Assembly (NCBI GenBank): GCA_019683665.1
Contig: JADGIB010000130.1
Span: 1-9,514, forward strand
Direction: 5' to 3'
Length of the DNA stretch: 9,514 bases
DNA from: Solirubrobacteraceae bacterium
Lineage (GTDB): Bacteria; Actinomycetota; Thermoleophilia; Solirubrobacterales; Solirubrobacteraceae
This document shows positions 5,668-9,514 of this stretch, in pieces (the first letter of the stretch is position 1; the number at the start of each line of letters is the position of its first letter). Both the position numbers and the translations under genes were made by a program. The notes under the pieces are model-generated. The model ran no database searches, was not told the DNA's origin, and was given only the letters and a program-made list of their open reading frames with translations.

Positions 5668-7028
5668 GCCTCGCCACCGCGATCGCCCGCGCGGCAGGCC
5701 GCCTGTCGCGCCTGTCGGGCCGCGGCGGCACCTCGCTGCCCGGCAAGGTCCTCCTGCGCCTGCAGCCCGACGCGATCGCCCGCCTCGGCGGCCGCCTCCC
5801 GCAGGGCGCCGCCGTCCTGTCGGCCACGAACGGCAAGACGACGACCGCCGCGATGGTCGCCGCGATCCTGGAGCGGCGCGGCACCCGCCTCGTCCACAAC
5901 CGGGCCGGCGCGAACATGGCCGGCGGCGTCGCCACCGCCCTGCTCGACGCCCGCGGCCGCCGCGACCTCGGCCTGTTCGAGGTCGACGAGTTCTGGCTGG
6001 CCGGGGTCGTCGACCAGCTCCGCCCCCGCGCGCTGCTGCTCGCGAACCTGTTCCGCGACCAGCTGGACCGCTACGGGGAGCTGGAGACGATCGCCGACCG
6101 CTGGGCCGGCGTCGTCGACGCCGCCGCCGGGCGCGGCACCCGGCTCGTCCTCAACGCCGACGACCCGCTCGTCGCCGACCTGGGCCGCGACGTCGCCGCC
6201 GACCAGGTGACGTTCTTCGGCGTCGAGGACGCCTCGCTGGCCCTGCCCGGCCTCCAGCACGCCGCCGACTCCAAGCACTGCCGCCGCTGCGGCGCCCCCT
6301 ACGTCTACGACGCCGTCCTCCTGGGCCACCTCGGCCACTACCGCTGCCCGACCGGCGACGCCGCCCGCCCGGCGCCCGCCGTCGTCGCCCGCGACGTCAC
6401 GCTCAACGGCGTGCGCGACGCCGCGTTCACGCTCGCCGCCCCCGAGGGCGAGCGCCGCGTCGCGCTGCCGCTGCCGGGGCTCTACAACGTCTACAACGCG
6501 CTCGCCGCCGCGGCGCTGGCCCGCGTGCTCGGCGCCTCGCTCGACGACGTCGCCGCCGGCCTGGAGGCGGTCGCGCCCGCGTTCGGCCGGGCCGAGACCG
6601 TGCGGATCGGCGGCCGGCCGATGACGCTGCTGCTCATCAAGAACCCGGCCGGCGCCAACGAGGTGCTGCGCACGCTCCTGCTCGAGGCGGGCGAGCACGA
6701 CCTGTTCGCCGTCCTCAACGACAACACGGCCGACGGGCGCGACGTGTCGTGGATCTGGGACGCGGACTTCGAGCTGCTCGCCGGGCGCGTGCGCCGCGCG
6801 ACCTGCTCGGGCACGCGGGCCGAGGAGCTCGCCGTCCGCCTGAAGTACGCGGGCGTGCCGACCGACCGCATCCACGTCGAGCCCGAGCTCGAGCGCGGCC
6901 TCGACGCGGCGGCCGCCGCCGGCGACGGGCCGCTCTACGCCCTGCCGACGTACACGGCGATGCTCGCGCTGCGCGACGTCCTCGCGCGCCGCGGCGTCGC
7001 GCGCAGCTCCTGGGCGGGTGGCGCGTGA
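5664..7028 (+). CDS. murT: Lipid II isoglutaminyl synthase, subunit MurT
   Basis: 454-residue Mur ligase-like subunit. With GatD it converts the D-glutamate of lipid II to D-isoglutamine on the cytoplasmic side of the membrane, using ATP and glutamine. Motifs: an N-terminal GGTSLPGKV at 21-29; the P-loop S-A-T-N-G-K-T-T-T at 53-61; H-N-R-A-G-A-N-M (78-85); a zinc-ribbon insertion at 206-231; the ligase motif G-L-Y-N-V-Y-N-A-L at 272-280; and the MurT C-terminal blocks LLLIKNPAGANEVL (322-335) and DGRDVSWIWD (357-366), the latter holding the Asp thought to complete the GatD catalytic triad. The zinc ribbon has Cys206, Cys209 and Cys228, but the expected fourth Cys is Gly231. The start is TTG, overlapping the kinase stop by 4 nt, with a GGAG at 5652-5655 eight nt upstream. 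The TGA overlaps the next GTG (GTGA). Confidence 0.95.
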   Translation: MSLATAIARAAGRLSRLSGRGGTSLPGKVLLRLQPDAIARLGGRLPQGAAVLSATNGKTTTAAMVAAILERRGTRLVHNRAGANMAGGVATALLDARGRRDLGLFEVDEFWLAGVVDQLRPRALLLANLFRDQLDRYGELETIADRWAGVVDAAAGRGTRLVLNADDPLVADLGRDVAADQVTFFGVEDASLALPGLQHAADSKHCRRCGAPYVYDAVLLGHLGHYRCPTGDAARPAPAVVARDVTLNGVRDAAFTLAAPEGERRVALPLPGLYNVYNALAAAALARVLGASLDDVAAGLEAVAPAFGRAETVRIGGRPMTLLLIKNPAGANEVLRTLLLEAGEHDLFAVLNDNTADGRDVSWIWDADFELLAGRVRRATCSGTRAEELAVRLKYAGVPTDRIHVEPELERGLDAAAAAGDGPLYALPTYTAMLALRDVLARRGVARSSWAGGA

Positions 7029-7756
7029 CCGCGGCGAGCGTCAACGTCATCTGGCACGACGTCGAGTGCGGGGCCTACGACGCCGACCTGCCGCTGTGGC
7101 GGGAGCTGAGCGAGGGCGTCGACGGGCCCGTCCTCGACGTCGGCGCCGGCACCGGCCGGGTCGCGCTCGACCTCGCCCGCCGCGGGCGGACGGTCATCGC
7201 CCTCGACGCCGACCCCGACCTGCTCGCCGCGCTGCGCGAGCGCGCCGGCCGCCTGCCGGTGCGGACCGTCTGCGCCGACGCCCGCGACTTCGCGCTCGAC
7301 GAGGAGGTCGCGCTCGTCATCGTCCCGATGCAGACGCTCCAGCTCCTCGGCGGGCCGGAGGGCCGCCGCGCGTTCCTGCGCTGCGCCGCCCGCCACCTGC
7401 GCCCGGGCGGCCTGCTCGCCGCGGCGCTCGCCGACGCGACCGACGGCGCCCCGCCCGGCGACGAGCCGCTCGGCGCCCTGCCCGACATCCGCGAGGTCGA
7501 CGGCACCGTGTACGCGTCCCACCCGGTCGGTCTGCGGCGCGAGGACGGCGGCGTCGTCATCCAGCGCATCCGCGAGGTCGTCGACCCGCGCGGCGGGCGC
7601 ACGACCGAGGGCAACGAGATCCGCCTCGACGACCTCGACCCGGCGACGGTCGAGGCCGAGGCGGCGCCGCTCGGCTTCGAGCCGCGGCCGCCGCGGGCCG
7701 TCGCGGCCACGGACGAGTACGTCGGATCGGAGGTGGTGGTCCTGTGCCGGCGCTGA
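7025..7756 (+). CDS. Class I SAM-dependent methyltransferase between murT and gatD
   Basis: 243-residue soluble Rossmann-fold methyltransferase. Motif I is VLDVGAGTGR at 36-45, the SAM-ribose acidic residue is Asp61 in A-L-D-A-D (59-63), post-motif II is C-A-D-A-R-D-F at 83-89, motif IV lies near 95-108 (ALVIVPMQTLQLL) and H-L-R-P-G-G-L-L is at 124-131. The N-terminus (W-H-D-V-E-C-G-A-Y-D-A-D-L-P-L-W, 10-25) is a cap typical of small-molecule methyltransferases and gives no substrate. The C-terminal half (150-243) is beta-rich. The GTG start overlaps the murT stop by 4 nt, and the 3' end overlaps gatD by 13 nt, so it is made together with both subunits of the lipid II amidotransferase. A cell-wall precursor, a lipid or one of the partner proteins could be the acceptor; this is inference from position only. 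Confidence 0.88.
   Translation: MTAASVNVIWHDVECGAYDADLPLWRELSEGVDGPVLDVGAGTGRVALDLARRGRTVIALDADPDLLAALRERAGRLPVRTVCADARDFALDEEVALVIVPMQTLQLLGGPEGRRAFLRCAARHLRPGGLLAAALADATDGAPPGDEPLGALPDIREVDGTVYASHPVGLRREDGGVVIQRIREVVDPRGGRTTEGNEIRLDDLDPATVEAEAAPLGFEPRPPRAVAATDEYVGSEVVVLCRR
7729..7733 (+). promoter_or_regulatory. Shine-Dalgarno of gatD
   Basis: GGAGG lies within the end of the methyltransferase gene, 10 nt before the GTG at 7744. It is the best Shine-Dalgarno among the gene starts here. It favours the 7744 start over the in-frame GTG at 7759, which would be 25 nt away. Confidence 0.65.
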
Positions 7757-8466
7757 GGGTGTGCGCGCTCTACCCGGACGTCATGAACATCTACGCCGAC
7801 CGCGGCAACCTGCTCGTCCTCGAGCGCCGCTGCGCGTGGCGCGGGATCGGCTTCGAGCTGTCGGGCGCCGGCTTCGGCGACCGGGTCGACCCCGACGCCC
7901 ACGACCTCTTCTACATCGGCGGCGGCCAGGACCGCGACCAGGAGCTGTGCGCGGCCGACCTCGTCGCGACGAAGCGCGACGCGCTCGCCGCGGCCGCCGA
8001 GGCGGGAAAGGTCGTCCTCGGGATCTGCGGCGGCTACCAGCTCCTCGGGCACGCCTACGAGCTCGGCGACCGCGAGATCCGCGGCCTCGGCCTCGTCGAC
8101 CTGCGCACGGTCCGCGACCCCGGCCCGCGGCTCATCGGCAACGTCGCGATCGAGGTCGACCTCGACGGCGGGCCGCGGGTCCTGGCCGGGTTCGAGAACC
8201 ACGCCGGGCGCACGCTCCTGGGCCCGGGCGAGCAGCCGCTGGGACGGGTGCTCAGCGGCCACGGCAACGACGGGCGCTCCGGGACGGAGGGCGTCCGCCG
8301 CGGGACCGTGATCGGCACCTACCTGCACGGGCCGCTGCTGCCGAAGAACGCCTGGTTCGCCGACTGGCTCATCCGCACCGCGACCGGCCTCGACGAGCTC
8401 GCGCCGCTCGACGACGCGCTCGAGGACGCCGCCCACCGCTCCGCCCGCCGCGCCGCCGGACGCTGA
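7744..8466 (+). CDS. gatD: Lipid II isoglutaminyl synthase, glutaminase subunit GatD
   Basis: 240-residue glutamine amidotransferase of the CobB/CobQ-like class I type. It releases ammonia from glutamine and passes it to MurT for amidation of lipid II D-glutamate. The N-terminus has the GatD hallmark L-Y-P-D-V-M-N-I-Y-A-D-R-G-N (9-22). Y-I-G-G-G-Q-D at 57-63 precedes the nucleophile elbow G-I-C-G-G-Y-Q-L-L-G (93-102) with Cys95. The catalytic His is His195 in G-T-Y-L-H-G-P-L-L-P-K-N (191-202). G-F-E-N-H-A-G-R-T (149-157) is also typical. The third triad member is expected from MurT. Length is normal. The GTG at 7744 is supported by the GGAGG 10 nt upstream and overlaps the methyltransferase by 13 nt. 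It is the last gene of the operon, with a hairpin overlapping its stop. A methyltransferase separates it from murT, whereas the two are usually adjacent. Confidence 0.95.
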   Translation: MPALRVCALYPDVMNIYADRGNLLVLERRCAWRGIGFELSGAGFGDRVDPDAHDLFYIGGGQDRDQELCAADLVATKRDALAAAAEAGKVVLGICGGYQLLGHAYELGDREIRGLGLVDLRTVRDPGPRLIGNVAIEVDLDGGPRVLAGFENHAGRTLLGPGEQPLGRVLSGHGNDGRSGTEGVRRGTVIGTYLHGPLLPKNAWFADWLIRTATGLDELAPLDDALEDAAHRSARRAAGR

Positions 8467-8490
8467 GCGATCGGCGGAGCCCGACCGCTC
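8465..8490 (+). terminator. Imperfect hairpin at the end of gatD
   Basis: GAGCGATCGG and CCGACCGCTC form a 10-bp stem with one A-C mismatch and a 6-nt loop. The stem begins in the gatD stop codon and ends 7 nt before the -10 box of the ABC gene. There is no T-tract. It may end the murT-gatD operon. Since it also covers the -35 area of the next promoter, it could instead be an operator dyad. Confidence 0.4.
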
Positions 8491-8497
8491 GACGGGG

Positions 8498-8503
8498 TAC
8501 GCT
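8498..8503 (+). promoter_or_regulatory. -10 box of the osmoprotectant ABC gene
   Basis: TACGCT (TANNNT) in the 65-bp gap after gatD. Transcription would start near 8510, giving a leader of about 22 nt to the GTG at 8532. GGGAAG at 8517-8522 is a plausible Shine-Dalgarno, 9 nt before that GTG. This gene therefore appears to have a short leader, unlike the others. Confidence 0.45.
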
Positions 8504-8531
8504 TCCATGCCCGACCGGGAAGACCATCCCC

Positions 8532-9514
8532 GTGTCCGCGCCGGCCACCCTCGAGTTCGACTCCGTCACCAAGCGCTACCCCGGCGCCGCCGCGCCGGTC
8601 ATCGCCGACCTGAGCCTCGAGGTTCCGGCCGGCGAGATCTGCGTCCTCGTCGGCCCGTCGGGCTGCGGCAAGACGACCGCGATGCGGATGGTCAACCGGA
8701 TGGTCGACCTCACGTCCGGGGACATCCGCATCGGCGGCACCTCGGTCCGCGACCGCCCGCCCGCCCAGCTGCGGCGCGAGATCGGCTACGTCATCCAGCA
8801 GGTCGGCCTCTTCCCCCACCAGACGGTCGCCGACAACGTCGCCACCGTCCCGCGCCTGCTCGGCTGGCCGCGCGACCGCGTCCGCGCCCGCGTCGCCGAG
8901 CTGCTCGAGCTCGTCGGCCTCGACCCCGCGCTCGGCGACCGCTACCCGGCCCAGCTCAGCGGCGGGCAGCGCCAGCGCGTGGGCGTCGCCCGCGCGCTCG
9001 CCTGCGACCCGCCGCTCATGCTCATGGACGAGCCGTTCGGCGCGATCGACCCGATCAACCGCGAGCGCCTCCAGAACGAGTTCCTGCGCCTCCAGGCGCG
9101 GCTGCGCACGACGGTCGTCTTCGTCACCCACGACATCGACGAGGCGATCAAGATGGGCGACCGCATCGCCGTCATGCAGACCGGCGGCCGCCTGGCCCAG
9201 TACGCGACGCCGGCCGAGCTGCTCGTCGCCCCCGCCGACCCGTTCGTCGAGGACTTCGTCGGCGCCGACCGGGCGCTGAAGCGCCTCTCGCTGCTGCGCG
9301 TCCGCGACGTCGACCTGTGGCGCCCGCCGCTCGTGCGCGCGGGCGAGCCGTCCGCCGCGGCCCGCGCCCGCGCCGCCGAGTCCGAGGTCCCCTACCCCCT
9401 CCTCGTCGACGACGACGGCCGCCCGCTCGGCTGGCTGTCGGAGCGCGACCTCGCCCGCCCGGTCGTCGTCCCGCCCGCCGACGGCGGCCCCCCCCCGCAC
9501 CACCACCCCGCCCC
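8532..9514 (+). CDS. opuCA: Osmoprotectant (glycine betaine/choline-type) ABC transporter ATPase, 3' truncated
   Basis: The first 327 residues of an ATP-binding subunit that powers uptake of compatible solutes such as betaine, carnitine or choline; the frame runs off the right edge. ABC domain: Walker A G-P-S-G-C-G-K-T-T at 41-49; Q-loop with the OpuCA-typical Y-V-I-Q-Q-V-G-L-F-P-H (86-96); signature L-S-G-G-Q-R-Q-R-V at 142-150; Walker B L-M-L-M-D-E-P-F-G-A-I-D-P (162-174); switch His200 in F-V-T-H-D-I-D-E-A. Residues about 253-313 look like the first CBS domain (P-L-L-V-D-D-D-G-R-P-L-G at 289-300), as in OpuCA, where CBS domains sense ionic strength. The GTG start is the only good one in frame: no ATG, GTG or TTG lies in the codons just upstream, and the ATG at 8507 is in another frame. 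Permease and binding-protein genes probably follow beyond the window. The last ten or so residues (Pro/His-rich) fall in low-complexity sequence and may be unreliable. Confidence 0.9.
   Translation, partial: MSAPATLEFDSVTKRYPGAAAPVIADLSLEVPAGEICVLVGPSGCGKTTAMRMVNRMVDLTSGDIRIGGTSVRDRPPAQLRREIGYVIQQVGLFPHQTVADNVATVPRLLGWPRDRVRARVAELLELVGLDPALGDRYPAQLSGGQRQRVGVARALACDPPLMLMDEPFGAIDPINRERLQNEFLRLQARLRTTVVFVTHDIDEAIKMGDRIAVMQTGGRLAQYATPAELLVAPADPFVEDFVGADRALKRLSLLRVRDVDLWRPPLVRAGEPSAAARARAAESEVPYPLLVDDDGRPLGWLSERDLARPVVVPPADGGPPPHHHPA
9485..9514. other. Low-complexity C-rich right edge
   Basis: A run of nine C followed by CAC repeats and more C runs. It mirrors the C-rich left edge and suggests that both ends are assembly limits rather than arbitrary cuts. 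The ABC ATPase frame stays open through it, coding for Pro and His. Confidence 0.45.

Noticed and set aside
5468..7024. Long in-frame extension upstream of the methyltransferase
   Set aside because: The same frame is open from 5468, but its translation over murT is Arg/Pro-rich shadow. The protein-like part begins at the GTG at 7025.
8319..9506. 395-residue minus-strand open frame opposite the ABC ATPase
   Set aside because: The plus-strand frame has all ABC motifs, while this one is Ala/Val/Asp/Arg-rich with no motifs.

Overview
The window is very GC-rich (roughly three quarters G+C by eye, almost every third codon position G or C) and carries a high-GC Gram-positive type gene set: a MurT/GatD lipid II amidation pair, a 14-helix type MFS exporter, a lipoprotein cyclophilin, a DAG-kinase-family lipid kinase and an OpuCA-type osmoprotectant ATPase. 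Together with TANNNT-type -10 boxes set a few bases before start codons, this suggests an actinobacterium. The style of the short hypothetical membrane proteins recalls Thermoleophilia/Solirubrobacterales, but that placement is inference. Both ends run into C-rich low-complexity sequence, so the window may be a complete short contig.

Layout. Left block (1-1815, minus strand): a possible fragment of a VOC/glyoxalase-like gene at the edge, then a large secreted copper protein (131-1567), preceded by a 77-residue single-span basic membrane protein (1582-1815). Divergent from these, on the plus strand, is a two-span membrane protein with a helical N-terminal half (1908-2519). It converges on the next block at a perfect hairpin (2539-2559). 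Second block (2560-4696, minus): an MFS drug-exporter-like protein followed 22 bp later by a secreted cyclophilin lipoprotein. A 71-bp divergent promoter region (4697-4767), unusually AT-rich and holding a GCTAGCTAGC palindrome, separates it from the main plus-strand operon.

Main operon (4768-8466, plus): lipid kinase, murT, SAM-dependent methyltransferase, gatD. All three junctions overlap (4, 4 and 13 nt), so the four proteins are probably made together. MurT and GatD form the enzyme that amidates the D-glutamate of lipid II. The unusual point is a methyltransferase gene lodged between these two obligate partners, with a lipid kinase at the head of the operon. After a hairpin overlapping the gatD stop and a new promoter, the 5' part of an osmoprotectant ABC transporter ATPase (8532 to the right edge) begins.

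Most notable observations: (1) the methyltransferase inside the murT-gatD unit; (2) a secreted protein whose His/Met pattern matches peptidylglycine/dopamine copper monooxygenases, fused to a C-terminal cupredoxin domain; (3) loss of one of the four zinc cysteines in MurT; (4) a recurrent -10 box placed 8-9 nt before the ATG with no Shine-Dalgarno, implying leaderless transcripts for the monocistronic and first genes, while an internal operon gene (gatD) keeps a strong Shine-Dalgarno.
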